DNA from: UBA2040 sp041751955
GTDB lineage: Bacteria; Bacteroidota; Bacteroidia; Flavobacteriales_D; Crocinitomicaceae
Assembly (NCBI GenBank): GCA_041751955.1
Contig: JBGSIB010000061.1
Span: 1 to 64,000 of the forward strand
DNA length: 64,000 bases
Reading direction: 5' to 3'
Shown here piece by piece: positions 34,480 to 43,125 of this stretch. Each line of letters starts with the position of its first letter. Within the stretch, counting starts at the first letter, position 1. The notes beneath the pieces are model-generated. The model saw only the letters and a list, made by a program, of their open reading frames with translations, was not told the origin of the DNA and searched no databases. The translations under genes were made by a program, and so were the position numbers.

Positions 34480-35955
34480 ATGAACTTATCATCAAACTTT
34501 AAAAACATTGGACTGGGATTGATTGGCGGATTGTTGCCACTTGGTATCTATCTATTGACTGCCGATAATAACGTTCCTCAATCCGACCAAGTCGTCAACC
34601 CAAACAGCTCGAGTTACGCTCAGCGAATGAGTATGAACGGAGTTCCAGGTAATGCAACAAGTTTTGTTAATGCTTCAGAAAGCACTTTAAACTCTGTTGT
34701 TCACGTTACCACAAAAGTTGTGAAAACATCTTTTCAACGTGATGTTTTCTCTGAATTCTTTTACGGCCCAGGTGCCGGCGGTAAAGAGTTTAAACAATTT
34801 GGATCGGGGTCTGGATCAGGTGTAATTGTGTCCTCAGACGGATATATTGTTACAAACAATCATGTTATAGCCGATGCAAGTGAAATTGAAGTTATCCTAA
34901 ACGACAACTCAAAATATACGGCTAAAATAATTGGTGCAGATCCCTCAACAGATATTGCCGTTTTAAAAATTGAAGCAAAAAACCTCAACGCCATTCCTAT
35001 TGGTAACAGCGATGATATGCACGTTGGAGAATGGGTACTAGCCGTAGGAAATCCTTTTAACTTAACATCTACTGTTACAGCAGGTATAGTTTCTGCAAAA
35101 GCTCGTAATATCAATTTACTCAGCGACAGAAGCAAAGCCGATGTCTTTCCTATAGAATCGTTCATTCAAACCGATGCAGCGGTGAACCCTGGGAACAGTG
35201 GTGGCGCTTTGGTCAACACGCAAGGTGAGCTAATCGGAATCAATACCGCTATCGCTTCACAAACTGGTTCATATTCTGGCTATAGCTTTGCCGTTCCTGT
35301 GAATCTTGTCCAAAAAGTCATGAGCGACTTGATTGATTATGGAATTGTTCAACGAGGTTTTATGGGCATACAAATTGCCGACATTAACCAAGAGATAAAA
35401 GAACAAAACAAATTACCTAATTTGAAAGGTGTATTTCTCTCAAAAGTTACTGAAGGCGGCGGAGCTGAAAAGGCAGGTTTGAAAGACGGAGATGTAATCT
35501 TAAAAGTTGGTACCAAAGAGGTAAATTCGGTTGCTAGTCTTCAAGAAGAAATTGGTAAACGTCGTCCAGGCGATAAAATAACAGTTACTGTTCGCCAGAA
35601 AGATGGTGATGAAGTCGTGAAAGATGTTGTTTTACGCAATTCAGAAGGCGACACAAAACTAGTTTCAAAAGAAGAGGTCAACAAGTCGGTAGCTCTAGGT
35701 GCTATGTTCTCAGAACTTAGCGCCAAAGAGAAAAAAGAATTAAACATTGCCACAGGCGTGAAAATCAAATCTTTGAATGCTGGAAAACTAGCTTCTGCTG
35801 GATTGCAAGAAGGTTGGGTTATAACCAAGGTAAATAATGAACCAATAAACAGTGTGGAGCAGCTAACTTCAAAGTTAACTAGAACAAGTGGCGGAGTGTT
35901 GATTGAATTCTACACTACAAGCGGAAAAAGAGATTTTATAGGCATTGGCTTATAG
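34480..35955 (+). CDS. HtrA/DegP-like periplasmic serine protease with two PDZ domains
   Basis: A 491-aa protease of the Do/DeqQ type. An N-terminal hydrophobic segment (about 9-27) anchors or exports it. The trypsin-like triad is His128 (VTNNHVIAD), Asp158 (STDIAVLKI) and Ser240 (NPGNSGGALVN). Two PDZ domains follow (about 305-390 and 405-485), including GVFLSKVTEGGGAEKAGLKDGD. These enzymes degrade or refold damaged envelope proteins under stress. A 22-codon N-terminal extension is rejected because it has no signal-like character and holds the promoter box. It is divergent from dapF and followed by a strong terminator. Confidence 0.92.
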   Translation: MNLSSNFKNIGLGLIGGLLPLGIYLLTADNNVPQSDQVVNPNSSSYAQRMSMNGVPGNATSFVNASESTLNSVVHVTTKVVKTSFQRDVFSEFFYGPGAGGKEFKQFGSGSGSGVIVSSDGYIVTNNHVIADASEIEVILNDNSKYTAKIIGADPSTDIAVLKIEAKNLNAIPIGNSDDMHVGEWVLAVGNPFNLTSTVTAGIVSAKARNINLLSDRSKADVFPIESFIQTDAAVNPGNSGGALVNTQGELIGINTAIASQTGSYSGYSFAVPVNLVQKVMSDLIDYGIVQRGFMGIQIADINQEIKEQNKLPNLKGVFLSKVTEGGGAEKAGLKDGDVILKVGTKEVNSVASLQEEIGKRRPGDKITVTVRQKDGDEVVKDVVLRNSEGDTKLVSKEEVNKSVALGAMFSELSAKEKKELNIATGVKIKSLNAGKLASAGLQEGWVITKVNNEPINSVEQLTSKLTRTSGGVLIEFYTTSGKRDFIGIGL

Positions 35956-35992
35956 CTTATTAGGCACGATATTTGAGGTTAACAAATTGTGA

Positions 35993-36029
35993 AAAAAAAG
36001 CTCATTTACTTTTGGAATGAGCTTTTTTT
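35993..36029 (+). terminator. terminator after HtrA-like gene, overlapping rpoD promoter
   Basis: AAAAAAGCTCATT (to 36006) pairs with AATGAGCTTTTTT (from 36016) around a nine-base loop, followed by T. The -33 TTG of the rpoD promoter lies in the loop. Confidence 0.85.
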
Positions 36030-36042
36030 GGTCGTACCTTTG
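36012..36042 (+). promoter_or_regulatory. rpoD promoter: TTG-N20-TACCTTTG
   Basis: TTG at 36012-36014 and TACCTTTG at 36035-36042 are separated by 20 bases, matching the Bacteroidota -33/-7 arrangement. The predicted leader of rpoD is about 65 nt. The only place in the window where I see both elements well spaced. Confidence 0.65.
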
Positions 36043-36111
36043 TAGCCGTTTGATAGGATTTTACGCAGTATCTCCAATCATTTAATTTTTAGATAAATCC
36101 AAAACCCAAGA

Positions 36112-36978
36112 ATGAGACAGTTAAAAATCACCAAATCCATCACCAATCGTGAGAGTCAATCATTAGACAAATACTTACAGGACATTGGACGAGAGGAATT
36201 AATTACAGCCGAGGAAGAAGTTGAATTGGCGAGAAAAATTAAACAAGGTGACCAATTGGCTCTCGAGAAATTAACAAGAGCGAATTTAAGATTTGTTGTT
36301 TCAGTCGCAAAACAGTATCAAAATCAAGGACTTACACTTCCTGACTTAATTAACGAAGGTAACCTTGGGCTTATCAAAGCCGCACAGAAGTTTGATGAAA
36401 CACGTGGTTTTAAATTTATCTCTTACGCCGTTTGGTGGATTAGACAATCTATCCTACAAGCACTTGCAGAACAGGCACGAATTGTTCGTTTGCCTTTAAA
36501 TCAGGTAGGATCATTGAACAAAATCAACAAGGCATTTTCTAGATTAGAACAAGAGTATGAGCGCCCACCTTCAGCAGAAGAATTGGCGGAAGCTCTTGAA
36601 GTTCCAGAAGACAAGATCAAAGAAAGCTTGAACGTTTCAGGACGTCACGTATCTATGGATGCTCCATTATCCACAGCTGAGGATGGAGGAACATTGATGG
36701 ACGTTATGGCGAACAACGATTCACCAAAAGCGGATCATGTTTTAATGGCAGAATCTTTACAGAAAGAAATCGAGCGCTCTTTGAGCACTTTAACCGATAA
36801 AGAAAGAGAAATAATTCGTTTATTTTTCGGAATCGGAATGAATCATGGATTGACCCTTGAGGAAATCGGCTCTAAATTTAATTTGACGCGTGAGCGAGTT
36901 AGACAGATTAAAGAAAAAGCAATCCGCAGATTAAGACATACATCGAGAAACAAGCTTTTGAAAGCTTACCTCGGCTAA
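36112..36978 (+). CDS. rpoD: primary RNA polymerase sigma factor RpoD (SigA), short form
   Basis: A 288-aa sigma-70 that lacks region 1.1, as is normal for Bacteroidota. Region 1.2 (SLDKYLQDIGREELITAEEEVELARKI), region 2 (RFVVSVAKQYQNQGLTLPDLINEGNLGLIKA and the -10-reading ISYAVWWIRQSILQALAE), region 3 and the region 4 helix-turn-helix (GLTLEEIGSKFNLTRERVRQIKEKAIRRLRH) are all present. It directs transcription at the TAnnTTTG promoters noted here. It is bounded by terminators on both sides, so it is a single-gene transcript. Confidence 0.96.
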   Translation: MRQLKITKSITNRESQSLDKYLQDIGREELITAEEEVELARKIKQGDQLALEKLTRANLRFVVSVAKQYQNQGLTLPDLINEGNLGLIKAAQKFDETRGFKFISYAVWWIRQSILQALAEQARIVRLPLNQVGSLNKINKAFSRLEQEYERPPSAEELAEALEVPEDKIKESLNVSGRHVSMDAPLSTAEDGGTLMDVMANNDSPKADHVLMAESLQKEIERSLSTLTDKEREIIRLFFGIGMNHGLTLEEIGSKFNLTRERVRQIKEKAIRRLRHTSRNKLLKAYLG

Positions 36979-36983
36979 AAACC

Positions 36984-37020
36984 AAAGGCTAGTTATCCAC
37001 CGAGATAACTAGCCTTTTTT
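36984..37020 (+). terminator. terminator after rpoD
   Basis: AAAGGCTAGTTAT (36984-36996) pairs perfectly with ATAACTAGCCTTT (37005-37017), followed by T; six bases after the rpoD stop. Confidence 0.9.
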
Positions 37021-37057
37021 GCTTTATATATTTTCAATCCCAAAATAAATAATTTCA

Positions 37058-38509
37058 ATGGAAACAGCTTTAGGCTATGAGAAAGAGCTCAATTCGCATG
37101 TGAAGCGTGAGCGCGCTGCCGTTAAATTGGCGAGCAAGGTAGGTGAACTTTTGTATGATCAAGGTATCGAATTGGTTTTGTATCGCAACCATTTGTTGGA
37201 CATTACTATATCTGAAATTTTAAATCTACATGCGTATTCGCGAAATGTTGTCAACAAACCAATTGATGTGTTTACAACATCTGATTTGGCTGAGGAATTA
37301 CAACAAATGGATTTAGCCCCAGCTAAAATTGATATTGGTAAATTAGCCAATGAATGGTTGACTGAACAATCAAATTTTGGTTCCAAAAGAGAATTTCTTG
37401 CCAGCAAACTGGGTTCATTTGGAAAAGAAGATTCTAATGAAATTGCTCCTCGAGACGTAGTATTGTACGGTTTTGGTCGTATTGGTCGTTTAGCCGCTCG
37501 TGAGTTAATCAAACAAGCTGGAAAAGGACAACAATTGCGTTTAAGAGCAATCGTTACTAGAGGAGATTCTGATGCAGAAATCATCAAACGTGCCTCTCTT
37601 TTGAGCAATGATTCAGTACACGGTGCTTTCAAAGGAACAGTGGATGTGGATTTGGAGAAAAAAGCTATTATAATTAACGGTCATACGGTATTGATTATCA
37701 ATGCAAATAATCCGGAAGATATCGATTACACGACTTACGGTATTGACAATGCTTTGATTATTGATAACACAGGGGTTTTTGGCGACCGCACTGCCCTATC
37801 ACGTCATTTACAAGCTAAAGGTGCGTCTAAAGTTTTATTGACCGCTCCAGGTAAAGAAGTGCCAAACGTAGTTTACGGAATCAATCAAGGAACTTTAGAT
37901 TTGGAAAACGAAAACATTTATTCCGCAGCTTCATGCACGACAAATGCTATTTCGCCTATTTTGAAGGTAATCAATGATAAATACGGTGTTAAAAAAGGTC
38001 ACATCGAAACAGTTCATGCTTACACCAACGACCAAAACTTGTTGGACAACATGCACAAAAAACCACGTCGTGGTCGTTCAGCGGCAATTAACATGGTCAT
38101 TACTTCAACTGGGGCTGGAAATGCTGTAACAAAGGTAATTCCCGAATTACAAGACAAATTAACGGCAAACGCTGTTCGTGTACCCACTCCCAATGGTTCA
38201 TTGGCAATTTTGAGTTTAGAAATCAATGCCGAAACTTCAGTTGAAGAAGTTAACGCTTTGATCAAAGACGCAGCTTTGAATGGCGAATTGGTCAATCAAA
38301 TTTTCTATGCCTACGACCCTGAATTGGTGTCTAGTGATATCATTGGAAATACATGTTGCTCTGTCTACGATTCAAACGCAACCATCGTTTCAAAGGATGG
38401 TAGAAACGTAGTACTTTACGCTTGGTATGATAATGAGTTTGGGTATACAAAACAGGTTATTCGTCTTGCAAAATATGTCACCAAAGTGAGAAGAAAGATT
38501 TATTATTAA
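37058..38509 (+). CDS. gap: glyceraldehyde-3-phosphate dehydrogenase, long form
   Basis: A 483-aa GAPDH of the long type common in Bacteroidota, with about 130 residues ahead of the NAD-binding domain (YGFGRIGRLAARELIK at about 141-157). Catalytic Cys293 is in SAASCTTNAISP and the downstream HAYTNDQNLLDN and NEFGYTKQVIRL segments complete the active site. It interconverts glyceraldehyde 3-phosphate and 1,3-bisphosphoglycerate. The N-terminal extension is of unknown function; a second, standard-length gap may exist elsewhere. Bounded by terminators, so monocistronic. Confidence 0.94.
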   Translation: METALGYEKELNSHVKRERAAVKLASKVGELLYDQGIELVLYRNHLLDITISEILNLHAYSRNVVNKPIDVFTTSDLAEELQQMDLAPAKIDIGKLANEWLTEQSNFGSKREFLASKLGSFGKEDSNEIAPRDVVLYGFGRIGRLAARELIKQAGKGQQLRLRAIVTRGDSDAEIIKRASLLSNDSVHGAFKGTVDVDLEKKAIIINGHTVLIINANNPEDIDYTTYGIDNALIIDNTGVFGDRTALSRHLQAKGASKVLLTAPGKEVPNVVYGINQGTLDLENENIYSAASCTTNAISPILKVINDKYGVKKGHIETVHAYTNDQNLLDNMHKKPRRGRSAAINMVITSTGAGNAVTKVIPELQDKLTANAVRVPTPNGSLAILSLEINAETSVEEVNALIKDAALNGELVNQIFYAYDPELVSSDIIGNTCCSVYDSNATIVSKDGRNVVLYAWYDNEFGYTKQVIRLAKYVTKVRRKIYY

Positions 38510-38530
38510 TCTGCTTCTGAAAAAATATAA

Positions 38531-38567
38531 AAAAGGCTGCTTCCGTTATGGTTACAGCCTTTTTTTC
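38531..38567. terminator. bidirectional terminator between gap and lipoprotein gene
   Basis: AAAAGGCTG (38531-38539) pairs with CAGCCTTTT (38555-38563). T-rich flanks occur on both strands, and the two genes converge here. Confidence 0.75.
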
Positions 38568-38590
38568 TTGGAAAAAATTGTGAGATCAGT

Positions 38591-39169
38591 TTACTGAATT
38601 TCTACTTGAAAATTTAATTCTATATCGGTTTCTCCTGGATCGCATTGTCCATTTTTTACACCTGGTTGGTGTTTTAATTTTATCAAGACCTGATCATTGG
38701 ACGTTGAAATTGTTTTCCATTTACTCGCTAAACCAATTTCATAAGTTCCGTCTGAATCCGTGCGTTGGATCATTAGATTTGCACCCAATGTTGGATCAAA
38801 ACAAAATAAGTGTTCTTGCGCTTCAGCCAATATTTCAGCTGTGATATCATCCGTTGGGATAAGGGATTCATTTAACAATTCCAGCGCAACCAAATAGGTT
38901 TTGTTGTTGCTTATCCGAATAGTGTCAAATTGAGAAGGTGGGTTGCCTCCGGGTCCATCAACGTCCCTGAAAAGAAAAACCTTGTCCGCCTCTATGCCTG
39001 CCGAATCAACAAAAGTCATTTTAAAAGTAGTAATCAACTCTTCGTCATTTTGTGCTGGTGGATTTGTAACAGGTTCGACTTGGTCTTTTTTGCATCCAAA
39101 AGTCAGAAATAATACGAACGAGAAGATGTAAAATAATGTTTGCTTTGCGTTTGTTTTAATTGTTCTCAT
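38591..39169 (-). CDS. lipoprotein associated with TonB-dependent receptor
   Basis: A 192-aa lipoprotein with lipobox FLTFGC (acylated Cys26). The mature protein begins with Pro- and Asn-rich linker (PVTNPPAQND) and a beta-rich domain with DVDGPGGNPPSQFDTI and LVALELLNES, the pattern of Bacteroidota surface-type lipoproteins encoded with metal or heme receptors. A final segment has NGQCDPGETDIELNF. Family name is not certain. It follows the TonB-dependent receptor by 5 bases and is last gene of this operon. Likely an outer-membrane partner that presents ligand to the receptor. Confidence 0.75.
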   Translation of the reverse strand: MRTIKTNAKQTLFYIFSFVLFLTFGCKKDQVEPVTNPPAQNDEELITTFKMTFVDSAGIEADKVFLFRDVDGPGGNPPSQFDTIRISNNKTYLVALELLNESLIPTDDITAEILAEAQEHLFCFDPTLGANLMIQRTDSDGTYEIGLASKWKTISTSNDQVLIKLKHQPGVKNGQCDPGETDIELNFQVEIQ

Positions 39170-39174
39170 ATTTT

Positions 39175-41469
39175 TTAAAATTTAAAATTCATTTTTAATC
39201 CTATGTTTCTGCCCATTTCATCGGTGAAATAGCGAAAACGATTCATATAATCTCTGTATGATTTGTTCAATAAATTATCAACGACCAGCGAAACCGTTAG
39301 TCGTTTCTCTTTCCACGGTAATTCTAGATTCAATTCTGTATTGAATAATATGTAATCGGATGGCGGATCCACATAATCCGCGTTAGCGTTGTATCGATTT
39401 TGCTTGAAAACATATTCAGTGTTCAACATAAAACGAAAAACACGCTCTTTTTTCAGTTTGAAAACACCGGTCAATCCATTTCTCAATCTATCGGCTGGAA
39501 TTCCAATTAAAAAATCCTTTTCTTCCAAATTATAAGCTCGTACCATGCTGTATTTCAGTTGATAACTCCATTTTTCCGAAAATAAATAATCCGTGCTTAA
39601 ATCAATTCCACTATATCTAGCGCGTACTTGTTCGTATTTAAAACTGGGAAAAGCACCTTTGATTGTTAGTTCAATTCCGTTTGGTTTTAGGTAAATGAAA
39701 TTTTGAAACAACATATGATATCCATCCATATAGATGTTGAGTTTCTTTGATCTGTATTCAAAACCCAACTGACTAGACCAAGATTTTTCTGCATTCAAAT
39801 CGCTTTCTCCAACTTCAATAGCAGCTGCACCGTGATGTAAACCATTGCTATACAATTCACTTATACTGGGTGGACGCCAGGCTAAACCTGTGTTTGCTTT
39901 TATTAGCCAATGGTGACTAAAAACACGCGTAGCACCAATTGTCGAACTTATATTACCAAATTCACTTCTTGGAGTCACAAGCTCTTGATTTACATAATAA
40001 TACGCATCCAAAAGAACATAATCGTAACGCACTCCAGCTTCAACATTCCAGTCAGTTAGCTGATAATTGACTAGGCCATAAGCGCCTGCCATTTTCTTAA
40101 TGAAATTGGGCACCAAAAAACGTCCGGCTCGCGCGTTTTCCTGATAAAAGACCTGCATTCCAAAATCGGTCTTCAAGCTTTTAGTCCAAGTTGACAACAA
40201 ATTAATATCCACATTCTGTGTGTTCAGTATCAAACGGAAATCAGAAATGGTACTGTCTTTTGGTTCGCCATAAGCTTGATCAACATCAAACTCTTGGCGG
40301 TCGTTGGTTTGCATGGCATACGAAACCATAGTCTTGTGTCTATCATTGATTTTCGATTCCCATGAAAATTTCAATAAATCATGCGTAATGAGTTGTTTTG
40401 GAGCTTGAACATTGTAAGTGAATTCACTTTTAATCAAAGGTTCTTTAGCACTAAAGGCTGTTTGAAGATCAGTTAAATTCCCAATATGCGAACCTGAAAA
40501 AATTCCCAAACGAGTGTGAAAACGAGAATAAAAAACGTCAAAAGTTTGCTTTTTGAACACATATCTTCCGGCTACAGAAAAGTTAAACTCTCCGAAACCT
40601 GTGTTGCCAAGCACGTAATTCGGTGCATGAACATTTCCGCTTTTTTTGCCCGTAACATGGGCTCTCATGGATAAACCTTTAATCCGCTTTGAGCGATTTT
40701 CAAGTATGCCAGACATGTAATATTGCCGACCATTGGTCGAAAAACCAGAAAATAATTCGCCTTTCCATATTTTGCTCTTCTCCCAATTCGGTGGATTAAC
40801 CAATAATACACCACCCAAAGCATCAGGTCCATATTTTACTCCACTAGCACCTTTCACTACTGAAATTTCTGACGATAAAAAAGGGTCTATTTCTGGTGCA
40901 TGTTCACTCCCCCATTGCTGTCCTTCCTGCCGAATACCATTGTTCATAAGAATTATACGATTGCTATGTAAACCGTGAATTACAGGTTTAGAAATGCTAT
41001 TTCCAGTAGATAAAACAGATACTCCTGGAAGGACTTTTATTTGTTCACCCAAGGTTTTACCGGCAGCATTTAATCGCTGCAAATCAGTCATTTTAATAGT
41101 TGACAAATTGGAACGATCAAACCTATAATAAGTCACCGTGATGCCTTCGACTTCTAACAAATGATGTTCAATCTGAAAATCTTGTTGAACATTATCCGTC
41201 AATTGAACAGTCCTTTTTACGGGCTCGCAACCAATGTGATGTTGGCAAACCAATTCATAGGTTCCCGAACAAATACCTTTCAAAATATATTGACCCAAAG
41301 TATCAGTAATGGACTGATAATCTGTTCCTTTTATAAACACTTTGGCACCATAAACAGGTTCCCCATCATGTTCATCTAAAACATAACCTTTAATTTGCAG
41401 CTCACAATTTTGAGCTAACAAACTTGGTATCCACCCCAAAAGGAGGACACTTAATAAAAATATTTTCAT
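39175..41469 (-). CDS. TonB-dependent receptor with CarboxypepD_reg domain
   Basis: A 764-aa outer-membrane receptor. Signal peptide (ends near SLLAQ), N-terminal carboxypeptidase-regulatory-like domain (about 25-100), plug domain (about 120-235) and C-terminal beta-barrel ending in NIGLKMNFKF with terminal Phe. The plug segment GQQWGSEHAPEIDPFL with its acidic and His residues resembles the equivalent region of zinc receptors of the ZnuD type. Substrate zinc or another metal is inferred, partly from the His/Cys-rich small protein upstream. The TonB box itself is not identified. Confidence 0.88.
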   Translation of the reverse strand: MKIFLLSVLLLGWIPSLLAQNCELQIKGYVLDEHDGEPVYGAKVFIKGTDYQSITDTLGQYILKGICSGTYELVCQHHIGCEPVKRTVQLTDNVQQDFQIEHHLLEVEGITVTYYRFDRSNLSTIKMTDLQRLNAAGKTLGEQIKVLPGVSVLSTGNSISKPVIHGLHSNRIILMNNGIRQEGQQWGSEHAPEIDPFLSSEISVVKGASGVKYGPDALGGVLLVNPPNWEKSKIWKGELFSGFSTNGRQYYMSGILENRSKRIKGLSMRAHVTGKKSGNVHAPNYVLGNTGFGEFNFSVAGRYVFKKQTFDVFYSRFHTRLGIFSGSHIGNLTDLQTAFSAKEPLIKSEFTYNVQAPKQLITHDLLKFSWESKINDRHKTMVSYAMQTNDRQEFDVDQAYGEPKDSTISDFRLILNTQNVDINLLSTWTKSLKTDFGMQVFYQENARAGRFLVPNFIKKMAGAYGLVNYQLTDWNVEAGVRYDYVLLDAYYYVNQELVTPRSEFGNISSTIGATRVFSHHWLIKANTGLAWRPPSISELYSNGLHHGAAAIEVGESDLNAEKSWSSQLGFEYRSKKLNIYMDGYHMLFQNFIYLKPNGIELTIKGAFPSFKYEQVRARYSGIDLSTDYLFSEKWSYQLKYSMVRAYNLEEKDFLIGIPADRLRNGLTGVFKLKKERVFRFMLNTEYVFKQNRYNANADYVDPPSDYILFNTELNLELPWKEKRLTVSLVVDNLLNKSYRDYMNRFRYFTDEMGRNIGLKMNFKF

Positions 41470-41522
41470 GCAATTGAATTAATGAAAAGACAAAATCTTC
41501 CGTTTGGAAGAAAACTGGATCA

Positions 41523-41831
41523 TTAACTCTTAATTGGGGGGCCGCGAAGGAAAAAATCTATTTGTGAAATTGAAAGAGGTAACTCCTCTTGTAGTTTTGG
41601 CTGTTTATAAGTTGCAGCTGTGTATGATTTATAAAATACAAGTGATGGAACCGTAAAAATCCCCAAATCTAATTCGCAAACAATACAATCTGAATCGAAT
41701 TGGGAATGATGAATACCTTTTTGATCAAAAGCTTGCTCTACCAGCTCATTCTCGTGCGTGTGCAAAACTGCACGAGGAGCCAACAGCAAGCCAAAGCTGA
41801 ACAGAATAAGATAAACTACGATTTTTTTCAC
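41523..41831 (-). CDS. small His/Cys-containing exported protein of a metal-uptake operon
   Basis: A 102-aa protein starting at GTG 41831, with a signal peptide (residues 1-20). The mature part has HTHENE, then HHSQFDSDCIVCELDLG with a CxxC, a layout seen in small metal-related proteins encoded beside TonB-dependent receptors in Bacteroidota, and a C-terminus ending RGPPIKS, an ending that recurs in DUF2946-like proteins. It is first of three minus-strand genes with the receptor 53 bases downstream. Metal binding is inferred from His and Cys; the identity of the metal is not known. GTG start rests on a perfect -7 box 4 bases upstream and absence of a better ATG. Confidence 0.7.
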   Translation of the reverse strand: MKKIVVYLILFSFGLLLAPRAVLHTHENELVEQAFDQKGIHHSQFDSDCIVCELDLGIFTVPSLVFYKSYTAATYKQPKLQEELPLSISQIDFFLRGPPIKS

Positions 41832-41835
41832 CTAA

Positions 41836-41843
41836 CAAAGATA
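41836..41843 (-). promoter_or_regulatory. -7 box (TATCTTTG) of metal-uptake operon
   Basis: TATCTTTG on the minus strand lies exactly 4 bases (TTAG) before the GTG start at 41831, predicting a leaderless mRNA. An imperfect inverted repeat ATTGA-N8-TCAAT at 41850-41867 sits just upstream, where a Fur- or Zur-like repressor could bind. Confidence 0.55.
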
Positions 41844-41902
41844 AAGTTTATTGAGATTCTAATCAATTGTTTTTTTTCTATTCTTTGCAATAGAAATCCA
41901 AA

Positions 41903-42355
41903 TTACTTTTTAGCAGATTTAAGGCACTTTCGCGCTTTTTGTTCGTGTTTGGCACGCTCCTCTGGGGTAATGTTCGGGGACATCACTAAAAATGCCTTAC
42001 ATTTTTTATCCACCTCGTCAAATCGATTCATAAAAGCTTCATCTATTTTGGCATTTGATTTCACCAAGCGGTCCAGAGAATCATTAGCAATTATGCAATG
42101 ACAAAAATCCCATTGTTCTCCATATTTTGCTTCAATTTTCTTTTTATTCTCGGCAAATTGCGCTGATAGATCCGAAGCCGTATCAATTGCAATTAAAGTA
42201 TCTTGATCTTCAATAAAAACAACATCCGTATTAGCCTTGTACATCATATTCTCACCACAAGAATCGCACTCTTTGCAAACTTTTTTAGATTGGCATGAAA
42301 ATAGAAAACCGAAAAAACTGAATACAACTAAACATTTTGGCAAGTTATTTGACAT
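41903..42355 (-). CDS. cysteine-rich lipoprotein of unknown function
   Basis: A 150-aa lipoprotein (lipobox GFLFSC, Cys21). Soon after the anchor comes KVCKECDSCGENMMY with three closely spaced Cys, then KYGEQWDFCHCIIAN with a CxC, and a last Cys near the C-terminus (KARKCLKSAKK). The Cys-rich layout suggests metal or disulfide chemistry, but I do not recognise a family. It stands 71 bases upstream of the small His/Cys protein gene, on the same strand, and has no promoter box I can identify. Confidence 0.6.
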   Translation of the reverse strand: MSNNLPKCLVVFSFFGFLFSCQSKKVCKECDSCGENMMYKANTDVVFIEDQDTLIAIDTASDLSAQFAENKKKIEAKYGEQWDFCHCIIANDSLDRLVKSNAKIDEAFMNRFDEVDKKCKAFLVMSPNITPEERAKHEQKARKCLKSAKK

Positions 42356-42400
42356 ATAACAATCTTGAAAGATTTTCGTTAAATTTATAAAGAAATCAGC

Positions 42401-43072
42401 ATGAAAATAACCCTCTATATCGCCTTTTCTTTAACAGTATTTTGTTCACTTGGTCAAAGTATTCCTCCAGAAAAGGTTCAAACAACTGAGGAGGTCCCTG
42501 TTATTGCTGATTTTGATTTGCGTTATCAACAAGCCCTTCATAAAATTAGACGTGTATATCCTCTAGCAATTCAAGCTAAAGCCTATCTCGTAGAATTTGA
42601 AAAGGAGTATCAAGAGATTGAAAAACGACGAAAGCAGAAGAAGTTCGGAAAGAAGGCTCAAAAGATTTTAAAAGATGAGTTTGTATATGATATACGAGAT
42701 TTATATATCAGCGAAGGAATTATGCTCATGAAATTAGTTCATCGTGAAACAGGGCAGACAGTTACCGAAATCGTTCAAAAGTACAGAGGTCAATTGCAAG
42801 CCAATGTATATGAAGGAATGGGTAAAATTTGGGATCAAAATTTAGGAATTGAATACGATCCTTTTGGTGAAGATTGGGTTGTTGAAATGGTGATTCAAGA
42901 CATTATTGATAAAAAAATTCCATTTGATTGGGATGTAAAACCCCTGAATAAATCCGAATTTAAACAAACACAAAAGGAATATCGTGAGTCCAAAAAAGAA
43001 TATCGCAAATCCAATAAAAAATTGAAAAAAGTTAAGCGTCAAACGAAAAGAGCGGGTTCAAAAAGCTTATAA
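42401..43072 (+). CDS. DUF4294 protein
   Basis: A 223-aa protein with signal peptide (to about residue 19, SLGQS) and the Bacteroidota-specific DUF4294 domain (about 35-170; RYQQALHKIRRVYPLAIQAKAYL and IWDQNLGIEYDPFGEDWVVEMVIQDI). The C-terminus is strongly basic, with repeats of KEYRESKKEYRKSNKKLKK (residues about 194-212) that may be a helix binding acidic partners. Function unknown. It is divergent from the Cys-rich lipoprotein gene and convergent with yajC. Confidence 0.8.
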   Translation: MKITLYIAFSLTVFCSLGQSIPPEKVQTTEEVPVIADFDLRYQQALHKIRRVYPLAIQAKAYLVEFEKEYQEIEKRRKQKKFGKKAQKILKDEFVYDIRDLYISEGIMLMKLVHRETGQTVTEIVQKYRGQLQANVYEGMGKIWDQNLGIEYDPFGEDWVVEMVIQDIIDKKIPFDWDVKPLNKSEFKQTQKEYRESKKEYRKSNKKLKKVKRQTKRAGSKSL

Positions 43073-43106
43073 AAAAGGGCGAATCTGATTAACAAAAACG
43101 CCCTTT
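43071..43106 (-). terminator. terminator of the yajC operon
   Basis: On the minus strand AAAGGGCG (43106-43099) pairs with CGCCCTTT (43081-43074) around a 17-base loop, followed by T. It lies between convergent genes and may act in both directions. Confidence 0.65.
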
Positions 43107-43125
43107 CACTTATTCTTTTACTTGA

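Noticed and set aside
41832..41902. Hairpin TTTCTATT-N6-AATAGAAA as terminator
   Set aside because: No T-run follows on the minus strand, the direction needed for the lipoprotein gene.
41700..42101. Plus-strand 133-aa frame
   Set aside because: It lies antisense to two better minus-strand genes with signal peptides and a promoter box.
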